From VAXT01 sp038040395 (GTDB lineage: Bacteria; Actinomycetota; Thermoleophilia; Gaiellales; Gaiellaceae), in assembly GCA_038040395.1 (NCBI GenBank), contig JBBPIJ010000011.1, positions 21,275-85,274 on the forward strand: a DNA stretch of 64,000 nucleotides, in the 5' to 3' direction. A program made the translations under genes and the position numbers. Below the pieces are notes generated by a model. That model did not search any database. It saw nothing but the letters and a program-made list of their open reading frames with translations, and was not told where the DNA came from. Shown here one piece after another: positions 43,520 to 51,630 of this stretch. Numbering within the stretch: position 1 is the first letter of the stretch; each line of letters starts with the position of its first letter.

Positions 43520-44238
43520 GAGGAGAGCCGCGTCCAGGTGAGCTCGTGCCGGAGCGGAAGCCGGTAGGAGTCTCGGAGGAGGGGCCTGACCTGCGCGAAG
43601 AGGGCGGCGCGCTCTTCGACCGGGAGCGAAGCGAGCGAGCTCGTCGTCGAGTACAGGGTCAAGAGCTCGTCGGGACCGACCGTCAGCTCGTCCACTGCGC
43701 GCTCGTAGTTCAGCGGCCCGAATGGCGACCCGGCGAAGGCGTCGTCCCAGGGCGGACGGCGCTGAGGGCGGGACCGTTCGTACGGCTCGCTGAGTAGCTC
43801 GAGCGCGTCAGCGGGAACCGGCGGCTCCGTCTCCCACCAGTGCGTCGAAACGATCGCGAGCCCGCCGCGCGGCCGAAGCACGCGCACGAGCTCCCCGATC
43901 GCTGCCGCCGGATCGAACCAGTGAAACGCCTCGCCGACGAAGACCGCATCGACGCTCGCATCCTCGAGCGGGATCGCCTCCGCACTCCCCGCGAGCGCTC
44001 CGCCGTGCACGGCGCGCATCCGCTCATCCGGTTCTACGGCGACGACCTCAGCGAACCGAAGCGCGAGCTCCTGCGTCAGCCGACCGGTGCCGGCCGCGAG
44101 GTCGAGGACGTGCGCGCCCGCGCCGAGCTCGAGTGCCTCCTGCGCCCGGTCCAACAAGCGCTGCGAGTACGGCGGCCGGACGCGGTGGTACGTCTCCGCG
44201 ACGTTGCCGAAGCTGAACCAGAGCTCAGACTGTTTCAA
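43516..44238 (-). CDS. SAM-dependent methyltransferase
   Basis: 240 residues, class I fold. VLDLAAGTGRLTQELALRF is motif I, VVAVEPDERMRAV motif II and DAVFVGEAFHWF motif post-II. The N-terminal YHRVRPPYSQRLLD matches the UbiE/SmtA-like subgroup. Acceptor unknown. It overlaps the acyl-CoA dehydrogenase gene at its 5' end by 14 bp and the LigD polymerase gene at its 3' end by 4 bp. Confidence 0.88.
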   Translation of the reverse strand: MKQSELWFSFGNVAETYHRVRPPYSQRLLDRAQEALELGAGAHVLDLAAGTGRLTQELALRFAEVVAVEPDERMRAVHGGALAGSAEAIPLEDASVDAVFVGEAFHWFDPAAAIGELVRVLRPRGGLAIVSTHWWETEPPVPADALELLSEPYERSRPQRRPPWDDAFAGSPFGPLNYERAVDELTVGPDELLTLYSTTSSLASLPVEERAALFAQVRPLLRDSYRLPLRHELTWTRLSS

Positions 44239-45403
44239 GGAGGAAGGCGCGGTTTTCCTTGAGCATCTCCCGCGCGATCACGAGCCGCTGGATCTGGTTC
44301 GTGCCCTCGTAGATCTGCGTGATCTTCGCGTCACGCATCATCCGCTCGACCGGGTACTCCTGCATGTAGCCGTAACCCCCCAGCACCTGCACGGCGTCGG
44401 TCGTGACCTCCATCGCGACGTCCGTGCAGTAGAGCTTTGCCATCGCCGAGACCTTCGTCAGCTCGTCGTCGGGCGCGCCCTCGTCGATCATCATCCCGAT
44501 CTTGTAGAGCAGGCCTCGCGCGGCCTCGCACTTGGTCTCCATGTCCGCCAGCGACGCCGCGATCAGCTGATGTTGCGCGATCGGCTTCCCCATCGTCTCC
44601 CGGCTCTTCGCATACTCGAGCGCGTAGTCGGTCGCGCCCTGAGCGAGCCCCAGGCCTTGCGCCGCGATCCCCGGTCGAGAGCGGTCGAGAATCCGCATCG
44701 CGATCTTGAACCCCTCGCCCTCTTCGCCCAGCAGATTGTCGGCGGGGATTCGGAGGTCGTTGAAGAAGATCTCCCCGGTCGTCGAGCCCTTGATCCCCAT
44801 CTTCGGCTCGATCCGCCCGACCTCGAAGCCCGGCGTGGCGGCCTCGACCGCAAAGGCAGAGATGCCTGAGTGGCCCGCCTCCGGGTCGGTCTTCGCGAAC
44901 ACCGTGTAGAGCTGCGCGACACCGGCGTTCGTGATGAACCGCTTCGACCCGTTGATGACGTACTCATCGCCGTCCGGGCGCGCCTCGGTCCGCATCGCCG
45001 CCGAGTCCGAGCCCGAGCCCGACTCCGTCAACGCGTACGCGGCCAGCCACTCGCCGCTCGCCAGCCGCGGCAAGAACCGCTGTTTCTGCTCATCGGTGCC
45101 CGCAAGCTTGATCCCGAGCGAGCCGAGCTCCTGGACAGCGAGGATGAGACCCGTCGTCGCGCAAACCTTCGAGAGCTCCTCGATCGCGACGAGCACCATG
45201 AGCGCGCCGGTCCCGGTGCCGCCGTACCGCTCTTCGTAAGGAAGGCCGAAGAGCTCGTGCTCCTTGAAGAGCTCGACCATGTCCCACGGAAACTCGCCCT
45301 TCTTGTCGATCTCGGCGGCGCGCGGGGCGACGCGCTCGCGCGCGAGCGTGCGCACGAGGTCGCGGATCTCGCGCTGCTCGTCGGTCAGCGGGTCGGACGG
45401 CAC
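44225..45403 (-). CDS. Acyl-CoA dehydrogenase
   Basis: 392 residues from GTG at 45403. AYALTESGSGSDSAA, GYMQEYPVERMMRDAKI and YEGTNQIQRLVIAREML (with the catalytic-position Glu) are family signatures. It is a paralogue of the enzyme at 5967-7100, closer to short/branched-chain types. The GTG is supported by TAGAAT seven bases upstream; that box contains the stop codon of the preceding small gene. Confidence 0.92.
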   Translation of the reverse strand: MPSDPLTDEQREIRDLVRTLARERVAPRAAEIDKKGEFPWDMVELFKEHELFGLPYEERYGGTGTGALMVLVAIEELSKVCATTGLILAVQELGSLGIKLAGTDEQKQRFLPRLASGEWLAAYALTESGSGSDSAAMRTEARPDGDEYVINGSKRFITNAGVAQLYTVFAKTDPEAGHSGISAFAVEAATPGFEVGRIEPKMGIKGSTTGEIFFNDLRIPADNLLGEEGEGFKIAMRILDRSRPGIAAQGLGLAQGATDYALEYAKSRETMGKPIAQHQLIAASLADMETKCEAARGLLYKIGMMIDEGAPDDELTKVSAMAKLYCTDVAMEVTTDAVQVLGGYGYMQEYPVERMMRDAKITQIYEGTNQIQRLVIAREMLKENRAFLLETV

Positions 45404-45410
45404 GGCAATG

Positions 45411-45416
45411 ATTCTA
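45411..45416 (-). promoter_or_regulatory. Candidate -10 box fused to an upstream stop codon
   Basis: TAGAAT seven bases before the GTG at 45403; its TAG (45416-45414) is also the stop codon of the 56-residue protein. Confidence 0.55.
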
Positions 45417-45584
45417 CGGAGCGCGAAGAATCTCGAGCATACGGTCGATCGAGGCGAGCACCTGGCGTGCACCTTGCCCGGCCTTCGGGTCGTCGAACGC
45501 CATGCTGAGCTCCTGCGCGAGCTCTCGCAGCGCCGTGAGGCGTGACAGGAGCTCGGCGTGACTTGCTGCGGAGAGCTGGATCAC
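45414..45584 (-). CDS. Small helical hypothetical protein (56 residues)
   Basis: GTG at 45584 overlaps the stop of the VOC gene (GTGA). The product is one or two helices, SHAELLSRLTALRELAQEL and ARQVLASIDRMLEILRAP, with an amphipathic pattern. No family known. The tight coupling and the sensible amino acid pattern support a real gene. It may bind the VOC protein, but this is a guess. Confidence 0.6.
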   Translation of the reverse strand: MIQLSAASHAELLSRLTALRELAQELSMAFDDPKAGQGARQVLASIDRMLEILRAP

Positions 45585-45937
45585 CGGTTGTGGAAGACGG
45601 CTTCGACGTTGTTGCCATCGGGGTCGAGGACGAAGGCGCCGTAGTAGCCCTCGTGATAGATGGGCCGTTCGCCCGGCGGGCCGTTGTCGCGGTACCCGGC
45701 CTCGATCGCGACGCGGTAAAACGCGTCGACCTCCTCGCGGTTCTTCGCAGCGAAGGCGATGTGGACGTTCTCGCTGAGCGGCTTGTCGTCCTGCGAGATG
45801 GAGATGTCGCCCCAGTCGGCCGCGCGCTGCTCGTCGTCTGACCAGGGAGGGTCGTAGCCGAGCGGAGCGAGCACGGTCGAGTAGAAGGCCTTCGAGGCCT
45901 CGAAGTCCGAGACCCGGATCGTGACGTGGTCGATCAC
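45581..45937 (-). CDS. VOC family (glyoxalase/dioxygenase-fold) protein
   Basis: 118 residues with the paired beta-alpha-beta-beta-beta modules of VOC proteins: MIDHVTIRVSDFEASKAFY at the start and GYYGAFVLDPDGNNVEAV at the end. H4 and E113 are in positions used as metal ligands. Reaction unknown. GTG start 17 bp from the divergent amidohydrolase start; no clear -10 box is seen on this strand. Confidence 0.85.
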   Translation of the reverse strand: MIDHVTIRVSDFEASKAFYSTVLAPLGYDPPWSDDEQRAADWGDISISQDDKPLSENVHIAFAAKNREEVDAFYRVAIEAGYRDNGPPGERPIYHEGYYGAFVLDPDGNNVEAVFHNR

Positions 45938-45941
45938 CGAC

Positions 45942-45947
45942 TACATT
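45942..45947 (+). promoter_or_regulatory. Candidate -10 box of the amidohydrolase gene
   Basis: TACATT seven bases before the GTG at 45955, within the 17-bp gap to the divergent VOC start. Confidence 0.5.
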
Positions 45948-45954
45948 CTGTCGC

Positions 45955-47496
45955 GTGATCCTGGAGAAGGGCGTCATCCGCACGCTCGAGCCCGCGATGC
46001 CCCTCACGCTCGCGCTTGCAATCGCGGGCGATCGGATCGCGGGCGGGGTGGGGGCGCACGAGACCGCCCTCCCCTCTCCCGATCGCGTCGACCTCGGCGG
46101 CCGCTGCGTGCTGCCGGGGCTGAGCGACGCGCACGTGCACTTTCCAACCTGGGCGCTCGCGCAGCGCGAGGTGCGGCTCGAAGGCGCGGCCTCGCTCGAC
46201 GAGGCGCTCGCGCTGGTCCGCAACGCGCTCGAATCGTTGCCCCCCGGACGCTGGCTTCGCGGGCACGGCTGGCGAAGCGGTGACTGGTCTCCCACCGTCG
46301 AGCCGACCCGGCAGGCCCTCGACGAGATCGCCGGCGAGGTGCCGGTCGCCCTGGTGGCGCGAGACCATCACTCGCTGTGGCTCAACTCGGCCGCACTCGC
46401 CGAGGCCGACGGCGAACTTGAGGTCGAGGGTGGAGTCGTCGAGCTCGATGAGCAGGGCGAGCCGACCGGCGTGCTCCGGGAGGAATCCGCCTGGCACTTC
46501 GAGGACCGCTACCTGCGCGCACCCGACGACGAGTTCGTCGACGCGATGCGCGACGGGCTGAAGATCGCCGCCGCCCGAGGCGTAACCGCCGTTCACGACA
46601 AGGACGGCTGGATCGGCGCACCGCGCTTCTGGCAGCGCCTCGCCGAAGACGAGGCGCTGACGCTGCGCGTATGGCAATCGCTGCCGCACGAGCACGTCGG
46701 GCACCTCGAGGACCTCGGCCTACGCTCGGGGATCGGAGGCGACCTCCTTCGAATCGGCTACCTGAAGGTCTTCATGGACGGGACGCTCGGCTCGCAGACG
46801 GCTCGGCGCCTGGACGGGTCGGGCGTGAAGATCACGGGCCGTGAGGAGCTCGCCGAGATCGTCCGCTCCGCCACGCGGGCGGGCTGGCCGGTCGCAGTGC
46901 ACGCGATCGGCGATCTCGCCAACCGCGAGGCGCTCGACGCGTTCGAGGAGACCCGTGACGAGTGGGCGCCGCTCGGGCTGCGGCAGCGCATCGAGCACGC
47001 ACAGCTCTTGGCCGAGGAGGACATCGGCCGCTTCGCCGAGTTAGGAGTCGCCGCCTCGGTGCAGTTCAGCCATGCCCCGTCGGATCGCGACATTGCCGAC
47101 CGGTTCTGGGCGGACGAGACCGACCGCGCCTACGCGTATCGCTCCCTCCTCGATTCGGGAGCAGTGCTCGCAAACGGCTCCGACGCACCGATCGAGGAGC
47201 TGGACCCACTCGCCGGCCTCTGCGCCGGGGTGCTGCGCACGCTCGACGAGCGTGAGCCCTGGCATCCCGAGCAATCCCTTACCGCCGAGCAGGCGCTCGA
47301 GGCGACGCTCCTGGCGCCTGCGTGGCTCGCAGGCGAGGAGCGGAGCCGCGGCAAGCTCATCCCGGGCTTCGTCGCCGATCTCGTCGTCCTCGACCGGGAT
47401 CCGCTCGCGATCCCGCCGGAGGAGCTACCCGAGGTCCAGGTCGTGGCGACGATGCTCGCCGGCCGTTGGGTACACAACCCGCCGCCCTGGGACTAA
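45955..47496 (+). CDS. YtcJ-like amidohydrolase
   Basis: 513 residues of the amidohydrolase-3 type. GLSDAHVHFPTW carries the HxH metal pair, VHAIGDLANREALDAFE the mid-barrel His, and LANGSDAPIEELDPL the catalytic Asp region. It hydrolyses amide or related bonds of an unknown substrate. Ends immediately at the family 1 repeat, whose first stem starts three bases after the TAA. Confidence 0.9.
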   Translation: MILEKGVIRTLEPAMPLTLALAIAGDRIAGGVGAHETALPSPDRVDLGGRCVLPGLSDAHVHFPTWALAQREVRLEGAASLDEALALVRNALESLPPGRWLRGHGWRSGDWSPTVEPTRQALDEIAGEVPVALVARDHHSLWLNSAALAEADGELEVEGGVVELDEQGEPTGVLREESAWHFEDRYLRAPDDEFVDAMRDGLKIAAARGVTAVHDKDGWIGAPRFWQRLAEDEALTLRVWQSLPHEHVGHLEDLGLRSGIGGDLLRIGYLKVFMDGTLGSQTARRLDGSGVKITGREELAEIVRSATRAGWPVAVHAIGDLANREALDAFEETRDEWAPLGLRQRIEHAQLLAEEDIGRFAELGVAASVQFSHAPSDRDIADRFWADETDRAYAYRSLLDSGAVLANGSDAPIEELDPLAGLCAGVLRTLDEREPWHPEQSLTAEQALEATLLAPAWLAGEERSRGKLIPGFVADLVVLDRDPLAIPPEELPEVQVVATMLAGRWVHNPPPWD

Positions 47497-47608
47497 AGGT
47501 CCCGGGCCACGGGCCCGGGACTCGCGCAAAGTGCTTCGCACTTTCCGCGACTAAGGGCACGCCCCGCCAAGGAACGACGGACCAACGGGCTCGCCCATGC
47601 CGCGGTCG
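47497..47608 (+). repeat. Stop-proximal double-hairpin repeat, family 1, copy 1
   Basis: GTCCCGGGCC (47499-47508) pairs perfectly with 47512-47521 around ACG. AAAGTGC (47528-47534) pairs with 47538-47544 around TTC. A conserved tail, including GACTAAGGGCACGCC and GCCCATGCCGCGGTCG, ends at 47608. The first 65 bases differ from the inverted copy at 57622-57730 at only two positions. Confidence 0.85.
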
Positions 47609-47610
47609 TT

Positions 47611-47670
47611 GAGGTTCGGCGCTGAGTAGCGACGCGCACGGGCGCGATGCATTTCGCCAAACCCCTCTAA
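47611..47670. repeat. Short palindrome ending like the 30.7 kb element
   Basis: The right end, read inverted from 47670, is TTAGAGGGGTTTGGCGAAAT, close to both ends of the 171-bp palindrome at 30732-30902. The left side, GAGGTTCGGCG, is a weaker inverted match. It directly follows the family 1 repeat. Confidence 0.5.
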
Positions 47671-47674
47671 GGAG

Positions 47675-47860
47675 CTAGTGCGCGTGCGCCTCGTGGATGA
47701 GCGAGCGCAGCTTGATGCCCGTCTCTTCGTCGATCTCGGTCATCCCATGCGCTTCTCGTGCATGCTCGGCGACCTTTGACATGACGTCGTCGTCGCTCTC
47801 GCCCTCGATCGTCTCGTCGCACTCGAAGCCTGCGTCGGCGCAATGCAGGACCCTGGTCAT
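47675..47860 (-). CDS. DUF1059 small protein
   Basis: 61 residues. LHCADAGFECDETIEGESDD and VAEHAREAHGM match the DUF1059 pattern with its two cysteines and paired histidines, which may bind a metal. ATG at 47860 is preceded by GGGAG at five bases. Function is not known for the family. Confidence 0.82.
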   Translation of the reverse strand: MTRVLHCADAGFECDETIEGESDDDVMSKVAEHAREAHGMTEIDEETGIKLRSLIHEAHAH

Positions 47861-47891
47861 AGCGTCTCCCTTCCCTCGCGGTCAGCCGGGA

Positions 47892-49226
47892 CTATCGCAA
47901 CTTGGCCAGCGATTTGTAGAGCTCTTTCGCGGTCTCCACGCCGAGCGCGATGTGCTCGACACGGAACCGCTCGTTCGGCGAGTGGATGTTGCCTTCCGGA
48001 AGGTCGAAGCCCGTGAGGATCGTCGGCACCCCCTTCTCTTCCAGCGCTGACATCACCGGCAGGGACCCTCCGACGCGGAGGAGGAGCGGACGAGCGCCAA
48101 TCACGCGTTCGAAGGCGTCCTGCCCGAGCCGGATCGCCGGATCCTCCGGGGGAACGAGCGCCGCTGGGGCGGTTGCCAGGCATTCGATCTCGACGTCGGC
48201 GCCTTCCGGCGCAGCCTCCCGCATCAGGCGCTCCATCTCGGCGGCGATCGCCTTGTCGTCCTGGCCGGGCACGATGCGGATCGAGACATTCGCCTCCGCG
48301 ACGACCGGGAGCACGGTCTTCTGCAGGTCCGGCGAGCCGCCCGAGAGACCGTGCACGTCGACCGCGGGCTCGACCCAGGTACGCAGGTAGAGCTCCTCGG
48401 CCGCGCGCGGATCAGCCGGCCGCGCCCCCTGAGCAGCTAGGACCTCGGCGCCAGCGTCGAGCTCGTTCCAGCCTGCGATCTCTTCGTCGCTCGGCCTGAT
48501 CATCCCGGCACGCAGAGGATCGGGAAGGAGCCCATCACGTGGCAAGACGGCGGCCAGCACCTCCATCAGCGCGTGCATCGCGTTGAGCGCGGCTCCGCCG
48601 AAGATGCCGGAGTGAAGATCGCGCTCGCCGGTTCGCACTCGTACGTGGAAGTACGCGATCCCCCGCGTGGCGATCTCGAAGACCGGAGCGCCCGGCTTGA
48701 GCATGTGCCCGTCGAAGATCACGCAGGCGTCTCCCCCGCGCTCGTCCACCTCGAGGAAGTCGACGATCGAATGGCCGCCGCTCTCCTCCTCGCCGTCGCA
48801 TGTGAAGCGCACGTTCACGGGCAGCGAGCCCTCGGCGGCGAGGAGGGCGGCCGCCTTCAGCAGGAGATAGAGCTGGCCCTTGTCGTCGGCGACGCCGCGC
48901 GCGTAGAGCCAGCCGTCGCGCACCGTGGGCTCGAACGGCGGAGTCTCCCAGCCTTCGAGCGGCTCGGGCGGCTGGACGTCGAAGTGCCCGTACGCGATGA
49001 CCGTGGGTGCGCTCTCGGCATTCTCCGAAGCCCGAATCTCGCCGATCACGAGCGGCTGGTTCGCAGTCTCCTGAAGCTCGGCCTCACCGCCGGCGGAGCG
49101 AATGAAATCGCGCACCCACTCCCCTGCGCGCACCACGTCCCCCGCGTGCACGGGATCCGCACTGACGCTAGGAATGCGGAGCAGCTCGAAGAGCTCCTCC
49201 ATCCAGTCGCCAGGCGGCTCAGTCAC
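47892..49226 (-). CDS. M20-family peptidase (dipeptidase)
   Basis: 444 residues from GTG at 49226. GHFDVQPPEPLEGWE gives the first metal His and Asp, CDGEEESGGHSIVDF the catalytic Glu pair, and a lid domain sits between. It hydrolyses dipeptides or acylated amino acids with two zinc ions. A frame extension to 49283 runs into the family 2 repeat hairpin and is rejected; the chosen start has TAGACT (49239-49234) seven bases upstream. Confidence 0.92.
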   Translation of the reverse strand: MTEPPGDWMEELFELLRIPSVSADPVHAGDVVRAGEWVRDFIRSAGGEAELQETANQPLVIGEIRASENAESAPTVIAYGHFDVQPPEPLEGWETPPFEPTVRDGWLYARGVADDKGQLYLLLKAAALLAAEGSLPVNVRFTCDGEEESGGHSIVDFLEVDERGGDACVIFDGHMLKPGAPVFEIATRGIAYFHVRVRTGERDLHSGIFGGAALNAMHALMEVLAAVLPRDGLLPDPLRAGMIRPSDEEIAGWNELDAGAEVLAAQGARPADPRAAEELYLRTWVEPAVDVHGLSGGSPDLQKTVLPVVAEANVSIRIVPGQDDKAIAAEMERLMREAAPEGADVEIECLATAPAALVPPEDPAIRLGQDAFERVIGARPLLLRVGGSLPVMSALEEKGVPTILTGFDLPEGNIHSPNERFRVEHIALGVETAKELYKSLAKLR

Positions 49227-49233
49227 GGTGACG

Positions 49234-49239
49234 AGTCTA
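49234..49239 (-). promoter_or_regulatory. Candidate -10 box of the M20 peptidase gene
   Basis: TAGACT seven bases before the GTG at 49226; the same hexamer and spacing occur before def. Confidence 0.55.
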
Positions 49240-49252
49240 GGAATTCTTCGTC

Positions 49253-49353
49253 GCGGAGGCGGGCTTTGCCCGCCTCCGCTCATTACTGCCGGCCAGCTGA
49301 AACATCTCGAAGAAAGTCGTCATGGCGCGCGCAGCGCGCCGGACTTTCTTCGA
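49253..49353 (-). repeat. Stop-proximal double-hairpin repeat, family 2, copy 2
   Basis: One perfect 12-bp stem (49253-49264 with 49268-49279, TTT loop). One nested stem: CGAAGAAAGTC (49308-49318) pairs with 49342-49352 and encloses GGCGCGC (49324-49330) pairing with 49334-49340 around GCA. In transcript sense it begins one base after the sigma factor stop. Copy 1 is at 21927-22030; the inner stem has changed on both sides in a compensating way. Confidence 0.85.
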
Positions 49354-50439
49354 CTAAGCGACTTCCCGGAGCTTCTGGCAGTCGCCCAGCGCCCGGAGCT
49401 TCTTCAGGCACTGGTTCTCGATCTGCCGGATCCGCTCGCGCGTGACGTTGAACGCGCGCCCGACCTCGTCGAGAGTGCGGGGCTGCTCGCCGTCGAGCCC
49501 GTAGCGAAGCTCGAGGATCCGCTGTTCCCTCGGCGAGAGCGAGCAGAGGATCTGCTTGAGCGTGTCCCGGCGAAGCGCCTGCTCGGCGGACTCCTCGGGC
49601 AGCGGCGCCAGCTCGTCGGTCAGGAAGTGGCCGAACTCCGACTCCTCGTCATCGCCGACCGGCTTCTCCAGCGACACCGGCATCTGCGCGCTGCGCCGGA
49701 TGTGCTCGACCTCGTCGCCGCTCAGGTCCAGGTCGCCCCCGATCTCGACCGCGGTCGGTTCCCGGCCGAGCTCACCACGAAGCTTGCGCTCCGAGCGGAC
49801 GATCTTGTTCAGCTTCTCGACGACGTGAACGGGCATGCGAATCGTCCGCGACTTGTCGGCGAGCGCACGCGCGACGGCCTGGCGAATCCACCACGTGGCG
49901 TACGTCGAAAACTTGAACCCCTTGCGGTAGTCGAACTTCTCAGCGGCGCGCACCAGGCCGATCGTCCCCTCCTGGATGAGATCCAGGAACGGAAGGCCCT
50001 GGTTGCGGTAGCGCTTCGCAATCGAGACGACGAGGCGCAGGTTTGCCTCGACCATCGTCTGCTTCGCCCCGTGATCCCCGCGCTCGATCCGCTTCGCCAG
50101 CTCGATCTCCTGCGGCGCGGTCAAGAGGTCGACCTTGCCGATGTCCTTCAGGAACAGCTGGAGCGCATCCGTCGAGACGTCCGGCGCGTCGAGATCAAGC
50201 GGCTCCTCCTCGACCTCTTCCACGATCGGAACGACCTCGATGTGCAGCTCCTCTAGCAGCGAGTAGAACTCGTCGATCTGGGCGGTGTCGAAGGACAGCT
50301 CGTCCAGCGTGATCGTGATCTCTTCGGCCGTGAGCTTTCCTGCCTGTCGGCCTGCCTGAAAAAGCTCCCACGCCTCGTCCGTCTCGAGGACGGTCCCCTG
50401 CGTCCCAGCACGTGCTACGGCCTGCTCCCCTCCGCTCAC
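49354..50439 (-). CDS. rpoD: Primary-type sigma-70 factor
   Basis: 361 residues. A region 1.1-like acidic N-terminus is followed by region 1.2/2 (DLIQEGTIGLVRAAEKFDYR, FSTYATWWIRQAVARAL), region 3 and region 4 (TLDEVGRAFNVTRERIRQIE). Region 2.4 and 4.2 residues are those of housekeeping factors that read TTGACA and TATAAT. It is short, lacking the non-conserved insert. GTG start at 50439. It has the best -35/-10 promoter in the window and is followed by a family 2 repeat. Confidence 0.94.
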   Translation of the reverse strand: MSGGEQAVARAGTQGTVLETDEAWELFQAGRQAGKLTAEEITITLDELSFDTAQIDEFYSLLEELHIEVVPIVEEVEEEPLDLDAPDVSTDALQLFLKDIGKVDLLTAPQEIELAKRIERGDHGAKQTMVEANLRLVVSIAKRYRNQGLPFLDLIQEGTIGLVRAAEKFDYRKGFKFSTYATWWIRQAVARALADKSRTIRMPVHVVEKLNKIVRSERKLRGELGREPTAVEIGGDLDLSGDEVEHIRRSAQMPVSLEKPVGDDEESEFGHFLTDELAPLPEESAEQALRRDTLKQILCSLSPREQRILELRYGLDGEQPRTLDEVGRAFNVTRERIRQIENQCLKKLRALGDCQKLREVA

Positions 50440-50462
50440 CTGGGTTCCCCCTCCCGGTTCCC

Positions 50463-50491
50463 ACCGTAGTTGCGGCCTGCTATTTCGTCAA
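50463..50491 (-). promoter_or_regulatory. Canonical sigma-70 promoter of rpoD
   Basis: TTGACG (50491-50486) and TACGGT (50468-50463) with exactly 17 bases between. It leaves about 23 bases from the -10 box to the GTG at 50439, so this transcript has a real leader with a GGGAGG ribosome site. Confidence 0.7.
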
Positions 50492-50587
50492 CGCACGTTT
50501 CCTTGGCTGCGCAAGTCTTCCAAACAGGGTCAGTATCCGTCTATAGGCCGTAAGACCCATCTTGTGGCTAGTAAGTCCTAGTATCGA

Positions 50588-51607
50588 TCATCTCGTCTTC
50601 ACGTGCTCTAGACGGACGAGGACCTTCGTCGCTTCCCGTGCAAGCGGAGAGCCCGGCTCCTGCTGCCGGGCCAGCCGGAGCTGGCGCTTCCCCTCCTCGA
50701 CCGAACCTGGCTGCGCCTGGGCGAGCCAGAGCAGCAGCAGCCCGAGGTGAAAGCGCACCGTCGCCGCCTTCGGGAAGCGCCGGGTGAGCGGCCCGAGCCG
50801 TGAGAAGGCTTCCGCCGGCCGGCTCTTGTCGAAGCGGACGACAGCCGCTGCGACGAGCGCTTCGGGATCCTGTGGCGCGAGCCTCGCCGCGGCGTCGTAC
50901 TGCCATCGCGCCGAGAGCCGATGACCGAGCCGCTGCAGGGCGAGCCCGTAGAGGAGCTTCGCGTGGGGGTCGGCGCGGCGGGCGTTTCGTGCCAGCGCCG
51001 CGAACAGGGCGGGCGGCGCGAGGGATCCGAGCACGACGGGCGGCGCGAAGCTGGGCACGAAAAACGGCTGGCCATGCGGAAAGTTCGGATGCAGCGCGTC
51101 GTTTGCCCGCTGAGACGAACCGGAGTCGGGCTGGGCTTGCGCCGCCCGCCGGAGAGCCTCGGTTGCGTCCTCGCCTCGACCGGCCCAGAGCTCCGCAAAA
51201 CCGAGGTGCAGGAGCACGAGGGAGTCGCGCGGGCGCTCGCGGGCCAGGCTCTCGACCTTCGCAAGGCCCGAATCGGGCCAGGCCGCGAAAGCCACGCCGA
51301 TGCGAGCCGCAGGCGAGTCGTAGCGCGCGAAGATCCGGCCTGCCGCTGCGCGCTGCTTCTGGGAGCCCGGCTCTGGATCAGTACGCGCCTCGTCGTAGAG
51401 GCCCTCGGCCCGGCGAAGCGCCCGCGCCTCCGCATCGTCCCGGACCCCGAGGTCGAGAATGAGGGGCGGCGTGCCGACGAGCGGCTGCTGGGCCTTCTCG
51501 CCACCGCCCTTGTGGCTGGCCGTGACCACGGCCAGGGCAACCGTGCCTCCGGCGGCGAGTGCCGCGGCTGCGCCGGCGAGGACGATCATGCGTGAGCGAG
51601 GGCTCAT
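50588..51607 (-). CDS. Membrane-anchored TPR-like protein
   Basis: 339 residues. One N-terminal transmembrane helix (MIVLAGAAAALAAGGTVALAVV) is followed by paired helices with TPR spacing (SLVLLHLGFAELWAGRGEDA, AKLLYGLALQRLGHRLSARW). It probably faces outward and binds proteins. Nothing more specific is visible. GATAAT nine bases before the ATG is the strongest -10 box of the divergent pair. Confidence 0.75.
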   Translation of the reverse strand: MSPRSRMIVLAGAAAALAAGGTVALAVVTASHKGGGEKAQQPLVGTPPLILDLGVRDDAEARALRRAEGLYDEARTDPEPGSQKQRAAAGRIFARYDSPAARIGVAFAAWPDSGLAKVESLARERPRDSLVLLHLGFAELWAGRGEDATEALRRAAQAQPDSGSSQRANDALHPNFPHGQPFFVPSFAPPVVLGSLAPPALFAALARNARRADPHAKLLYGLALQRLGHRLSARWQYDAAARLAPQDPEALVAAAVVRFDKSRPAEAFSRLGPLTRRFPKAATVRFHLGLLLLWLAQAQPGSVEEGKRQLRLARQQEPGSPLAREATKVLVRLEHVKTR

Positions 51608-51630
51608 CCGGCCACGATTATCCTTGGAGC
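51608..51630. promoter_or_regulatory. Divergent promoter with overlapping -10 boxes
   Basis: GATAAT (minus, 51622-51617) and TATCCT (plus, 51619-51624) overlap by four bases. Distances to the start codons are nine and six bases. Confidence 0.55.

Noticed and set aside
49227..49283. M20 peptidase start inside the repeat hairpin
   Set aside because: Extra residues are encoded by the hairpin repeat; GTG at 49226 has a correctly placed -10 box.
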